This document shows positions 9,180 through 18,003 of a stretch of DNA of 64,000 bases, in pieces. Made by a program: the position numbers and the translations under genes. The notes below the pieces were generated by a model. That model saw nothing but the letters and a program-made list of their open reading frames with translations, searched no databases and was not told the origin of the DNA. Every line of letters begins with the position of its first letter. Position 1 is the stretch's first letter. The DNA is from Burkholderia aenigmatica (GTDB lineage: Bacteria > Pseudomonadota > Gammaproteobacteria > Burkholderiales > Burkholderiaceae). The DNA lies in the NCBI RefSeq assembly GCF_902499175.1, contig NZ_CABVQC010000001.1:1-64000 (forward strand). The letters are read 5' to 3'.

Positions 9180-10226
9180 ATGCGGGAACCACTCTTTACA
9201 CCGCTCGTATCGCTGGTCGTGCCGTTCTATAACGAAGGCGAAGCCGTCGAACGCTTCTTCGACATCGTGATTCCGCTGATGACGTCGATCGACGCGATCC
9301 GTTTCGAGATCGTCTGCGTGAACGACGGCAGCCGCGACGACACGCTCGAGCGGCTGATCCGGATCAGCACCGGCGAGCGGCGCGTGCGCGTGATCGACCT
9401 CACCCGCAACTTCGGCAAGGAAGCCGCGCTGACGGCCGGCCTCGACGAAGCCGTCGGCGACGCGGTGATCCCGCTCGACGCCGACCTGCAGGATCCGCCG
9501 AGCCTGATTCCCGTGATGATCGAACACTGGCGCGACGGCGCGGAAGTCGTCGCCGCGAAGCGCAGCAACCGCGCGTGCGATTCGTTCGCGAAGCGCACGG
9601 CGGCCGCAATCTACTATCGCGTGCACAACATGCTGTCGGACGTGAAACTGCCGGAGAACGTCGGCGATTTCCGGCTGATGGATCGCAAGGTCGTGAACGC
9701 GCTGCGCAACCTGCCCGAGCGGCATCGCTTCATGAAGGGGCTGTTCGCGTGGGTCGGCTACCGGACCGTGATCGTCGAATACCAGCGCGACGCGCGCAGT
9801 GCAGGACACTCGAAATTCTCCGGCTGGAAGCTGTGGAATTTCGCGCTGGAAGGCATCACCAGCTTCAGCACCGTGCCGCTGCGCAGCTGGACCTACATCG
9901 GCGTCGGCATCGCCGCACTCGCCTTCCTGTACGGCTCGTTCATCATCTTCCGCACGCTGTTGTTCGGCAATCCGGTGCTCGGCTACGCGTCGCTGATCTC
10001 GGTCACGCTGTTCATCGGCGGCATCGAGCTCATCGGGATCGGGATCGTCGGCGAATACGTCGGGCGGATCTACGACGAGTCGAAGCAACGGCCCGTCTAC
10101 CTGATCCGCCGCCGCTACCAGACGCACAGCAAGGTGATCGAGCTCCCGGTCGCGCGCGATGCGCGCCGCCAGATCGCACGCCGGCGCGTGCAACCGACCC
10201 GTGCGCGGCTCGGCAGCGTACGCTGA
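9180..10226 (+). CDS. GT2 family polyprenyl-phosphate sugar transferase, GtrB-like
   Basis: 348-aa GT-A fold transferase that loads a sugar from a nucleotide donor onto polyprenyl phosphate at the inner face of the membrane. Seen: PFYNEGEAVERFFDIV, the nucleotide-binding VNDGSRDDT, RNFGKEAALTAGL, and the DAD-type metal motif (IPLDADLQDPPSLIPVM). Two C-terminal membrane helices (about residues 235-290) are as in GtrB/DPM1-like enzymes. AAGGGGA lies just upstream of the ATG at 9180. It sits between the GT87 genes and the GtrA gene, matching the three-part Gtr systems in which GtrB makes the lipid-linked sugar, GtrA flips it and a GT-C enzyme transfers it. Confidence 0.92.
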   Translation: MREPLFTPLVSLVVPFYNEGEAVERFFDIVIPLMTSIDAIRFEIVCVNDGSRDDTLERLIRISTGERRVRVIDLTRNFGKEAALTAGLDEAVGDAVIPLDADLQDPPSLIPVMIEHWRDGAEVVAAKRSNRACDSFAKRTAAAIYYRVHNMLSDVKLPENVGDFRLMDRKVVNALRNLPERHRFMKGLFAWVGYRTVIVEYQRDARSAGHSKFSGWKLWNFALEGITSFSTVPLRSWTYIGVGIAALAFLYGSFIIFRTLLFGNPVLGYASLISVTLFIGGIELIGIGIVGEYVGRIYDESKQRPVYLIRRRYQTHSKVIELPVARDARRQIARRRVQPTRARLGSVR

Positions 10227-10241
10227 CGCGCACCGACGGCC

Positions 10242-10625
10242 ATGATCGCCCTGCTTTATGCCGAGCGCACGCGGCTCGTGCGCTTCGGCGTGTCCGGGTT
10301 CTGCTCGACCGCGATCCACGTGCTGGTCGCGGCGGCAATGTTCGCGTGGTTCGACGCGACGCTGGTGACGGCGAACGCAATCGCATTCCTCTGCGCGACG
10401 GCGTTCTCGTATCTCGCGAATACGCTGTGGAGCTTTGCGTCGACGGTGCGCACGCGCAACATGGTGCGCTTTCTCGCGGTCACGCTGGTCGGCTTCGCCG
10501 AAACGACGCTGCTCGCACGGGCGGCCGAAGCACTCGACGTATCCCGCGGGATGAGCATCGTCGCGATCGCGCTGGTGATTCCGCCGACCACCTTCGTGCT
10601 GCACCGGCTCTGGACCTACCGGTAA
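10242..10625 (+). CDS. gtrA: GtrA family polyprenyl-linked sugar flippase-like protein
   Basis: 127-aa protein with four hydrophobic helices. The family landmarks are RFGVSGFCSTAIHVLVAAAMF and NAIAFLCATAFSYLANTLWSF (the conserved F-SYLxN-xWxF element), ending in LVIPPTTFVLHRLWTYR. GtrA proteins are thought to flip polyprenyl-phosphate sugars across the inner membrane. Only 15 bases separate it from the GtrB-like gene, so the two are co-transcribed. It is the last gene of the glycosylation module. Confidence 0.92.
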   Translation: MIALLYAERTRLVRFGVSGFCSTAIHVLVAAAMFAWFDATLVTANAIAFLCATAFSYLANTLWSFASTVRTRNMVRFLAVTLVGFAETTLLARAAEALDVSRGMSIVAIALVIPPTTFVLHRLWTYR

Positions 10626-11100
10626 GCGATCCCGCCCCGCTCCTGCATTCCCGGAAACAATCCGGCAGTCCGTCATGTTCACGCCGAACGCGCAGGGCGG
10701 CACGATCCGGAGCTACCGGCTGATGAAGGAGCTGCAGATCGGGCTGACGGTCGCGATGTTGCCGGTGGTCGGGATCGGCGTCGATGACGTGTTCCAAATC
10801 TGTAACCGGCTGCAGGCGCATCTCGAGGGCGGGCAGGACATTTGCCACCCTGGCACATTAATGCCGTTGGCCCGTGAGGCTCCACGTTCCTTTGCTCCGG
10901 CGCTCACTGGCGGAACGCGTTCATGTTGTCGGAATGGCCGGCCTGCCGCCGCTTGCGGCGCGAGCCGCACGATGTCGCGGGCCGGGCCGAGTTGCGATCG
11001 AGCGTCGCAAACACAACCCGGATACGAGGCCGTGGATGTCGGTGTTCGGGTTCCGCCTTTTCAACGAGTTCTTCAGCGGAGTCGAACCTCCGAGCACTGA
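10626..11100. other. 475-bp stretch with little coding signal
   Basis: Between gtrA and the convergent thiolase gene. Apart from the short RND-like remnant at 10732-10843 I see no gene, RNA or strong hairpin here. Confidence 0.5.
10732..10843 (+). pseudogene. Possible fragment of an RND/MMPL-family exporter
   Basis: A run of about 37 codons (LQIGLTVAMLPVVGIGVDD, then VFQICNRLQAHLEGG) resembles the part of RND-superfamily exporters that reads roughly GLxVAxLPVVALGVGIGVDYGIYIYSR. Relative to that consensus a few residues are missing around GVDD. There is no surrounding RND sequence. If real it is a decayed leftover of a much larger gene; the resemblance is short and could be coincidental. Confidence 0.35.
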
Positions 11101-12261
11101 CTAAACCGCTTCGAGAACAGTCGCGATCCCTTGTCCGCCACCGATACACTGCGTGGCAAGTGCGTAACGACCATTGACACGACGCAGCAGCGTCGCTGCC
11201 TTGGCCGTGATCCGCGCGCCGGTTGCGCCGAGCGGATGGCCCAGCGCGATTGCTCCGCCGTCGATGTTGGTTCGATCGGGATGGATACCGAGCTCGCGCA
11301 TACATGCAATCGCTTGCGAGGCAAAGGCTTCGTTGATTTCGATCACATCCATGTCCTCGATGCGCAAGCCGGCGCGCGCAAGTGCCTTGCGCGTCGCGTG
11401 TACCGGCCCCATCCCCATGATTTCGGGTTCAAGGCCCGCAATTGCGGTCGACCGTATGCGGGCGAGCATGTCGAGCCCATGCTGTCGCGCGAATGCTTCC
11501 GACGTGACAAGTACGGCAACGGCACCATCTGTCAGAGGCGAAGCGGTACCCGCCGTTACGGTTCCGCCTTCCCCGAACGCAGGTTTCAGCGCAGCGAGTC
11601 CTTCGAGCGAAGTCTGCGGACGCAGACAGAGATCGCGATCGATCACGGTGCCATCGGGCGTGGTAACCGGCACAAGCTCATCGTCCAGACGACCTTCGGC
11701 TTGCGCGAGTGCAGCCTTGCGCTGAGACTCGGCGGCGAACGCGTCTTGTTGCTCGCGCGAAATCGTCCAGCGTGCCGCCACGTTTTCGGCCGTGATGCCC
11801 ATTGGCGTGTACGCCTGGGTCGGCACGTCGGCATCGGGACGTTCTCTCGACGCGAAACGCGGATTCGGAGACGCTGACAAGCCGCCTTGCGGCACCATCG
11901 TCATGCTCTCTACACCGGCCGCGATGAACGCTTCGCCGGCACCGATGGCTATTTGTCCGGCTGCCATGTGGATGGCATACATCGATGAGCCGCAAAAGCG
12001 ATTCACGGTCGCGGCGCCGATTTGAACGGGCAGTCCGGCGAGCAGCGATGCGATACGTGCGACGTTGTCGCCCTGCGCGCCCTCGGGATAGGCGCACCCC
12101 ATCAGAACATCCTCGATCAGGCGTGGATCGATTCCGCTGCGTCGGACCAATTCGGCAAGTGCGACGGCGGCGAGATCATCCGGGCGCGTTGCGTGAAAGG
12201 GCCCCTTCCGTGCAAATGCGAAAGGCGTGCGAACATAACCAGCGATGACGGTACGATTCAT
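11101..12261 (-). CDS. Acetyl-CoA C-acyltransferase (thiolase)
   Basis: 386-aa thiolase carrying out the thiolytic cleavage or condensation of acyl-CoA. All catalytic elements are present: nucleophilic Cys in VNRFCGSSMYAIHMA (near residue 88), the conserved His in GGAIALGHPLGATGAR, and the second Cys in ATQCIGGGQGIATVLE. The N-terminal AGYVRTPFAFARKGPF is typical of FadA/PcaF-like degradative thiolases. GGAGG stands 8 bases before the ATG at 12261. Downstream in an apparent operon with a MATE transporter and an epoxide hydrolase; thiolase in that company suggests catabolism or detoxification of a fatty or aromatic compound. The substrate is not visible from sequence. Confidence 0.92.
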   Translation of the reverse strand: MNRTVIAGYVRTPFAFARKGPFHATRPDDLAAVALAELVRRSGIDPRLIEDVLMGCAYPEGAQGDNVARIASLLAGLPVQIGAATVNRFCGSSMYAIHMAAGQIAIGAGEAFIAAGVESMTMVPQGGLSASPNPRFASRERPDADVPTQAYTPMGITAENVAARWTISREQQDAFAAESQRKAALAQAEGRLDDELVPVTTPDGTVIDRDLCLRPQTSLEGLAALKPAFGEGGTVTAGTASPLTDGAVAVLVTSEAFARQHGLDMLARIRSTAIAGLEPEIMGMGPVHATRKALARAGLRIEDMDVIEINEAFASQAIACMRELGIHPDRTNIDGGAIALGHPLGATGARITAKAATLLRRVNGRYALATQCIGGGQGIATVLEAV

Positions 12262-12315
12262 TTCACCATCCTCCAAATATGGCCGATCGATAAAGGCAGG
12301 TCGTTGCGTGGTCCG

Positions 12316-13701
12316 TCACGCCTCGACCCGAGTCCAGATACGTTTGGGCACCATCGTGGCCGCGCACACCAGCGCTGAGCCGACCGTCCCCGCTGCGATG
12401 AAGGCGGATAGCGTCTCCATGCCGCCACCCAGTTGATTGACGGCCAGCCATCCACCGCCGGCCGCAATGAGCAAGCGAGCCGTTCCACCCAGGATTGTCC
12501 AGAAAGGACGGCCGATACCCTGGGCCGCAAACGAGAGGATGAAAGACACGCCGACCAGACCGTAGAGTGGCGCGATGGTCCTCAAATAGAGGCCCCCGAA
12601 GTGGGTCGCGGCCGTGTCATGCGTGAACAGGCCCAGCCAGACAGGGGGATGGATGGCGACGACCAGCCCGACGATCTGCGTGAAGCCGGCTCCCATTGCA
12701 ATACCGAGCCATGTGGCTCGTCTGGCCCGCGCGATGTCGCCCGCTCCCATGCACGTCCCGACGACGGTCAGCACGGCGGTACCCAGACCGAACAGCAGCG
12801 GGATCAAGACGTAGTCGAGTCGTGAAGCGATGCCGTAGCCGGCCAGCGCAGCCTGGCCAAAACGCCCGACCACTGCGGTCAGCAATACGACCATCAGATT
12901 CAGTTGCAGTGCGCCTATCGACGAGAGCGCCCCGACCCGAAGAATGTCCGCAAAGAAACGTCGATTCAGCGGCGCGCGCGTCAGGACCAATCCGGCGTGC
13001 CCCCTGGCCATGTAGACCAGAAGCGCGACGGCGGCAATGCTGTAATAGAGGGAGACGGCAATGCCCGCACCGGCAATGCCCAGGCCGGGTACAGGGCCGA
13101 CGCCGAAAATCAGCAACGGCGAAAGCGGGATCAGCACCAGCGCACCGGCGAAAGTCGTGATCGCGGGAATCTTGACGTTGCCGCTACCTCGCAGGGCTGC
13201 ACACAGCAAGTTGACGATCCAGACTGGTATGGCGCCGGCGAATACGTAGTTTGAATAGGTCACCGCCGCGGCAAGTCCCGATCCCCGGCCGCCGAGTGCG
13301 GCATACAGCTCGGGACCGCAGCACCACGCCAATATCGTGAAAAAGCCGCCGAGCGCCACGGCCAGGACAACCGCATGCAGGACGATCGCATCAGCTTCGA
13401 GCCGTTTGCCGCCGCCAATTGCCCGAGCCACGGCGGACGCAACGCCACCTCCGATGCCGCCGTTGGACATCATCGTCATCAACATCGAGATCGGGAAGAC
13501 AAGCGACACGCCGACCAACGAATCGGTACCGAGAAAACTCACGTACCACGTCTCCAGCACGCCGACGAATGTCTGGGCGATCAATACGGCTACGGTGGTT
13601 ATCCCGAGCGACAGCAGCGTTTGAAACAGAGGGCCGCCCAAAATGCGAGCGCGACGTAGCGCGCCGGCATCGGGCTTGTTTGAAGTCTGGTCCATATGCA
13701 T
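12316..13701 (-). CDS. MATE family efflux transporter
   Basis: 461-aa integral membrane protein with the twelve-helix, two-bundle pattern of MATE/NorM exporters, which extrude cationic or xenobiotic compounds using Na+ or H+ gradients. Recognisable segments are PLFQTLLSLGITTVAVLIAQTFVG, SLVFPISMLMTMMSNGGIGGGVASAVARAIGG and ALRGSGNVKIPAITT. AGGGA precedes the ATG at 13701. It starts 5 bases after the hydrolase gene ends and is 54 bases upstream of the thiolase, so all three are likely one transcript under the divergent TetR regulator. This suggests an efflux-plus-detoxification unit. Confidence 0.92.
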   Translation of the reverse strand: MHMDQTSNKPDAGALRRARILGGPLFQTLLSLGITTVAVLIAQTFVGVLETWYVSFLGTDSLVGVSLVFPISMLMTMMSNGGIGGGVASAVARAIGGGKRLEADAIVLHAVVLAVALGGFFTILAWCCGPELYAALGGRGSGLAAAVTYSNYVFAGAIPVWIVNLLCAALRGSGNVKIPAITTFAGALVLIPLSPLLIFGVGPVPGLGIAGAGIAVSLYYSIAAVALLVYMARGHAGLVLTRAPLNRRFFADILRVGALSSIGALQLNLMVVLLTAVVGRFGQAALAGYGIASRLDYVLIPLLFGLGTAVLTVVGTCMGAGDIARARRATWLGIAMGAGFTQIVGLVVAIHPPVWLGLFTHDTAATHFGGLYLRTIAPLYGLVGVSFILSFAAQGIGRPFWTILGGTARLLIAAGGGWLAVNQLGGGMETLSAFIAAGTVGSALVCAATMVPKRIWTRVEA

Positions 13702-13706
13702 CGTCC

Positions 13707-14684
13707 CTATTCCCGGTTGGACAGAAACGACAGCAACAACTGATTGACCGCATCGGGCGCTTCTTGTTGTGCGTAATGACCGATTCCGGCAATCAGGTGT
13801 TTTCCCGTCAGGTTGGGCACGTTACGTTCGAGCGTCTCGTATTCCTCCTTCGCCATCTTCAGCACGCCATCCAGTTCACCTGCGATGAAGACCGCGGGCT
13901 GGAGGATGCGCGCGCCGTCCAGGAACGGCGTCAGCGCCCAGTTCCGATCGAAGTTCCGATACCAGTTGATGCCGCCCCGGAAACCCGACATCTTGAACTG
14001 TGCCGCGAAGTAGTCGAGTTCCTCCGTCGTTAGCCAGGCGGGTTGCTCGTCGGGGAACACGAGACTGTCGACAAGACGACTGGCTTTGTCGAAACGGACG
14101 AAGCTGGACTGGCGATGTTTTTCACTCAAGCGAGCCTGCCCCGAGGCCGAATACAGAATGCCCAGCAAAGCGCGTCGAACGTCGGCTTCCAGCTCGCGCT
14201 CTATCCGTTCGGTCTCCTGAAAATACTGTTGATAGAAATGCTGCTCGTGCGCAAGCAATTGAAGGCGGACGGACGGCCGCAGTGTCTGGCGTGGCAGGTA
14301 TGGCACGCTCAGCAAAGCCAGTTTTCGGAACATGTCAGGGCGAAGCAGTGCAGCGGGCGCTGCGACCATGGAGCCCCAATCGTGCCCGACGAGAATGGCG
14401 TGTTCTTCCCCCAACGCATGAACCAGCCCGACCAGATCCGCCACGAGATTCAGGACGTTGTATGCGTCGATTGTTTGCGGTGCATCGGTGTCGCCGTAGC
14501 CTCGCTGATCCATTGCGACAACCCGGTACCCGGCCCGCGCCAATGGCGTGATTTGATGGCGCCACGAAAACCACGATTCCGGCCACCCGTGACAAAGCAG
14601 GATCAGCGGCCCCGAGCCCTGCTCCACGTAGTGCATGCGAATGCCGTTGGTATGGACGTATCCATGCTTCCAGTCCTGTTCCAC
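13707..14684 (-). CDS. Alpha/beta hydrolase, epoxide hydrolase type
   Basis: 325-aa alpha/beta hydrolase. The oxyanion segment HGWPESWFSWRHQ and the nucleophile elbow GHDWGSMVA (Asp) mark it as an epoxide hydrolase or haloalkane dehalogenase-like enzyme; the HGWPE signature favours epoxide hydrolase. The catalytic His is in AGIGHYAQQEAP near the C-terminus, and a cap region with Tyr residues lies between. The GTG at 14684 is preceded by AAGGGGG at good spacing; the TTG six codons earlier is also open. First gene of the operon with the MATE pump and thiolase, and divergent from a TetR regulator. Confidence 0.9.
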   Translation of the reverse strand: MEQDWKHGYVHTNGIRMHYVEQGSGPLILLCHGWPESWFSWRHQITPLARAGYRVVAMDQRGYGDTDAPQTIDAYNVLNLVADLVGLVHALGEEHAILVGHDWGSMVAAPAALLRPDMFRKLALLSVPYLPRQTLRPSVRLQLLAHEQHFYQQYFQETERIERELEADVRRALLGILYSASGQARLSEKHRQSSFVRFDKASRLVDSLVFPDEQPAWLTTEELDYFAAQFKMSGFRGGINWYRNFDRNWALTPFLDGARILQPAVFIAGELDGVLKMAKEEYETLERNVPNLTGKHLIAGIGHYAQQEAPDAVNQLLLSFLSNRE

Positions 14685-14725
14685 TTCCGCCCCCTTGCAC
14701 AAATAAGAGTATGATCGACATCCAA

Positions 14726-14747
14726 TTAGAGTACGAATAAACTCTAA
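14726..14747. promoter_or_regulatory. Perfect inverted repeat, probable TetR operator
   Basis: TTAGAGT at 14726-14732 and ACTCTAA at 14741-14747 form a perfect 7-bp inverted repeat with an 8-base centre, in the AT-rich 100 bases between the divergent hydrolase operon and the TetR gene. Size, symmetry and position suit a TetR dimer site that could repress both directions. No binding evidence is available from sequence alone. Confidence 0.65.
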
Positions 14748-14784
14748 GTGTCAATGGAAAGTTTTAAGCGGAGCGCTCAGGCGC

Positions 14785-15360
14785 GTGATCGATATGAGAA
14801 AGTCCAGGGAAGAAGCAAACGAAACCCGCAAGCGGATCGTGGAAACCGCCGCAAGGGAGTTGCGCGAGAAGGGCGTGGTCGGCGCCGGGATTGCCGACAT
14901 CATGTCGGCTGCCGGCCTGACCCCGGGCGGGTTCTATCGGCACTTCGAGTCGAAGGACCATCTCGTGGCGGAAGCGTGCGATGTCGCCAGCGCGACGCTA
15001 CACGAGACGCTCGCGTCGTTCGTGCAGGGGAAGCCGCCGCGTGAGGCGCGCCAGGAGATTGCGGAGCGTTACCTGTCGGTCACGCATCGAGACAATATGT
15101 CGATTGGCTGTCCGTTTGCGGCGCTGGGCGGAGATATGGCGAGAGCCGACTCGCGCACACGGCAAGTCGCGACGGACAGGTTTCTGCGTCTCGCGGGTCT
15201 CTTTGCGGAACAGTTGGGGGGCACGGAAGCGAGCAAGCGTGGCAAGTCACTGGCGGCCGTGTCAGCGATGATCGGTGCGCTGATGATGTCGCGCGTCGTC
15301 GATGACGAAGCGCTGTCGCAAGAGATACTCCAGGCCGCTCGGGATGCGCTGTGCAAATGA
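14785..15360 (+). CDS. TetR family transcriptional regulator
   Basis: 191-aa regulator. The N-terminal helix-turn-helix is clear (ETRKRIVETAARELREKG, GIADIMSAAGLTPGGFYRHF, about residues 12-60). The C-terminal ligand domain (IGCPFAALGGDMARAD, a cysteine-bearing segment) is of the type in TetR_C_33/AcrR-like proteins, some of which sense electrophiles. The GTG at 14785 and an ATG at 14794 are both possible; neither has a strong ribosome site. It is divergent from the epoxide hydrolase operon with an inverted repeat between them, so autoregulation and control of that operon are likely. Confidence 0.9.
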   Translation: MIDMRKSREEANETRKRIVETAARELREKGVVGAGIADIMSAAGLTPGGFYRHFESKDHLVAEACDVASATLHETLASFVQGKPPREARQEIAERYLSVTHRDNMSIGCPFAALGGDMARADSRTRQVATDRFLRLAGLFAEQLGGTEASKRGKSLAAVSAMIGALMMSRVVDDEALSQEILQAARDALCK

Positions 15361-15555
15361 CGCGGCAATGTCTTTTCCGTATCCCGTGAGTCGATCCACG
15401 CGCCACCCGTTCCGGTCGCACAGAGCATCTCCTCGAGCACGGTCGGCCTTCGGGCTCCTCGCGTTGAGTGGCGATGTGCAAAATGCGCTCTATCGTCATC
15501 GACACTTGAAGGCTGCGTCGAGCGGTCATCCGCCCGTTTTCCACGGGGTTCAGAA

Positions 15556-16058
15556 CTAGAAACCAAGCGGCCATGGCCAGTCGCTGTTTTGGCGTAAATC
15601 CGCCCAGGGCCATGTTTGGGCGGTCCTGATTGTCAGTCCACCTCCAGTCGGTCGCGAAACGCTGCACGGGGTCCAAGTCTTCCCAGTGGTACAGCGACAG
15701 CCATTCGTACCGCACGGTCCGGTTGAATCGCCCGACATACGCATTCTGCTGAGGCTTCCCCGGCTGGATGTCGTCACGCCTGATCGGCGTCCATCTTGCG
15801 CGGCCGGGCATGTTCGGCTTCCAACTCCTTCATCCGCGCGATCAGCGAGACGTCCATGCCGCCGTATTTCGGGCGCCACTCGTAGAACGTCGCCGTGCCG
15901 ATGCCCAGTTCCCGGCACCGGTCCGGCGCCGACGGCCCCGACTTCACCCGCTTCAGCGCGTCCATGATCTGGCTGTCCGTGAATCTCGACTTCTTCATTC
16001 CGGAGAGTTCCCTCAACGAGAAAATTCTACTTCCGATCCCGCTGGTTTTTCGGGGGGA
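15556..16058 (-). mobile_element. Internally deleted IS3-family element (IS407/IS2-like)
   Basis: Two pieces of an IS3-type transposase lie head to tail. OrfA starts at 15998 (MKKSRFTDSQIMDALKRVKSG) and carries the helix-turn-helix and start of the zipper, ending at a stop near 15774. Directly after it, in another frame, comes the C-terminal end of OrfB (IQPGKPQQNAYVGRFNRTV, LYHWEDLDPVQRFATDW, MALGGFTPKQRLAMAA). Most of OrfB, including the first two DDE catalytic residues, is missing, so the element cannot move itself. Its outer end appears to lie near 16055, immediately beside the stop codon of the DKNYY gene. Exact terminal repeats were not resolved. Confidence 0.85.
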
Positions 16059-17804
16059 TTACCATTCAACCGGCCTCTCGAATTCATAGCGCCGGTGCCG
16101 GTCGTGAGCGGCGGTCCCACCGTCCGCGACGAAACTGGCCGCATCGGCGTCGGGAATCCGTTCGGCGCGGAAATAGACGACCTTTCCCTGGCGCGCGTAA
16201 TCGGAGTCAGCCAGCACGTCGAATTTCGTCGGATCGGCATCCTGAATCAGCTTTTCGCAGTTATAAACGCGATTTCCGTCCGTCCAGAAGAACGAACCCA
16301 TGAATTTGACGGCTTCGGGAGTCGAGCCCGGGATGACCTCGCCGTTTAGCCAGACATGCCGCGTATCCGCACTGATCGTCGCGTTCGGCAGCGCGCACAT
16401 GATCCGGAAATCTGCCGGCTCCGCATCCCGCAAAACATGCAGGTCGGGGCTGAACTCGTGGTCATCCGAACCATCGCGAAGCTGGTAAACGTGGCGATTG
16501 TCTGCATATAAATCGTAGCCAAGATACCGCAGCATAGCGGCATCGAGTTGGCGCTTGATTGCATATCCGTTACGGAAAAACTGTCCGTTGTTGCAGCACA
16601 GTCCGCCGAGATATGTCGTCATTCCCGGAAGGGCGCCCTCCATGCGGATCAGGCCTCGATCCGTCTGAACATAGACCGACTTGTCATCTTCAAACAAACC
16701 GTCTTTTACATGGACAAACGATGCGCCCTCCACCTGGGTCGGGCGAAGATATTCGAAGTTGTATATCTTCTCCCATACTGGAACGCCCCCCTGCGCTTGA
16801 ATGATGCGCAAGACGCTCCTGACGTTGCCTTTGGTATTCCCGCCATTGGGGTAGTCCGCGTGACCGAAAATATTCCCCCCGTCGGGATAATCCATGTTCG
16901 CGACCGTCCACGCGGTGTCGCCACAGCGCAATAGCGGCTCTCCATCCGAACTGAAGGGCCGCCAACCCTGCATGGATGCGCCCGATTCAAGCGATTGCAC
17001 CGGCACGACGTCCACCATCGGCTGGTGATACCAGATCTGGCACGCATCTGCATAAAAGGCCGAGTCCATGGCGTTGGCTGGCGTGACCCGGCGAAAGGTT
17101 TTCGGGTCTGCGTTTTTTACCACGGGGTCATCAGAAGAGCCGCCGTAAACGTGCTCGCCATCGGTCCAGAAGAACCGATCATAATCGTAGGGCGCTTGCG
17201 GGCTGGCTCGTAGCGCACCCAGTGCAACCTGCTTCTTCAGGGCCCGTGCCAATGGAGGGAACAACGCGTCCACGAGTTTGTCCGGGTCGCCGAAGTTCTC
17301 TTGACCGATCCACTCATCGAACCATTCGGGGGATAACTGCGCATTGACAGGATCGGGCACGATCCGCGAGGCCTTTTGACTGATCTCGATGCACAGAATA
17401 TCGGTGCCCGTGTCAAACAAGCGGATGAATGACGGCGTTTTTGCCGTGTATGTTTCCGCAATACCTCGCAACAACGCGCAGAAAGAAAGCGCGGACTCCA
17501 TGACGCCCGCTTCATCGCCATACTGAAAGTACACCGCAAAACGAAGCACTTTTGCTTGTTTGTCGTAGTGGCAATGAAGGTGACTATCACCCAGCCCGAA
17601 GCTGTCCACACAATAAGCAACCAATCCGTCAGCGACGCTGAGGTCCGCCGACGTTGCCGCTTTGGAAATACCGGAATCGCCGCGATACACTGAACCTGGC
17701 CAATCGTCGAATGCCGTGGCAGAAAGTGGCACGGATTTCAGCCATCGACGCAACGCCGCCTCACTGATTTCGACATCGGCCAGTACGAAAAGTGGTTCAG
17801 CCAT
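16059..17804 (-). CDS. DKNYY-repeat protein of unknown function
   Basis: 581-aa soluble protein with no signal peptide. The C-terminal two-thirds holds repeated units of the DKNYY type, in which a Val-Tyr strand is followed by an Ala-Asp-x-x-x-Phe turn: FFWTDGEHVYGG then NADPKTFRRV; DNRHVYQL then AEPADFRIM; FFWTDGNRVYNCEKLIQDAD then PTKFDVL; and a last copy ending DADAASFVADGG. The first ~200 residues form a separate domain (MAEPLFVLADVEISEAALRRWL) that I do not recognise. Codon use and base composition are less GC-extreme than flanking genes. A deleted IS3 element lies against its 3' end, and the C-terminus at 16059 may have been altered by that insertion. No function can be assigned. Confidence 0.8.
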   Translation of the reverse strand: MAEPLFVLADVEISEAALRRWLKSVPLSATAFDDWPGSVYRGDSGISKAATSADLSVADGLVAYCVDSFGLGDSHLHCHYDKQAKVLRFAVYFQYGDEAGVMESALSFCALLRGIAETYTAKTPSFIRLFDTGTDILCIEISQKASRIVPDPVNAQLSPEWFDEWIGQENFGDPDKLVDALFPPLARALKKQVALGALRASPQAPYDYDRFFWTDGEHVYGGSSDDPVVKNADPKTFRRVTPANAMDSAFYADACQIWYHQPMVDVVPVQSLESGASMQGWRPFSSDGEPLLRCGDTAWTVANMDYPDGGNIFGHADYPNGGNTKGNVRSVLRIIQAQGGVPVWEKIYNFEYLRPTQVEGASFVHVKDGLFEDDKSVYVQTDRGLIRMEGALPGMTTYLGGLCCNNGQFFRNGYAIKRQLDAAMLRYLGYDLYADNRHVYQLRDGSDDHEFSPDLHVLRDAEPADFRIMCALPNATISADTRHVWLNGEVIPGSTPEAVKFMGSFFWTDGNRVYNCEKLIQDADPTKFDVLADSDYARQGKVVYFRAERIPDADAASFVADGGTAAHDRHRRYEFERPVEW

Positions 17805-18003
17805 TTGTTTGCATTCCTTTAATAATTACGTGCTGTCGTGGACGTGGCACTCGCTATTCATGCGCACCCATCTCCACGGTCCGGCAACCGGCTGCCGCTT
17901 CGCCGATCATCGCGTCCCGGCGCAATAGCCCGGTTTCGCCGGGCATTCGAATCGGCTTGAACACCCGATCCGAAACCTCGATAGCGCGGCGCGCTGCGCT
18001 GCA

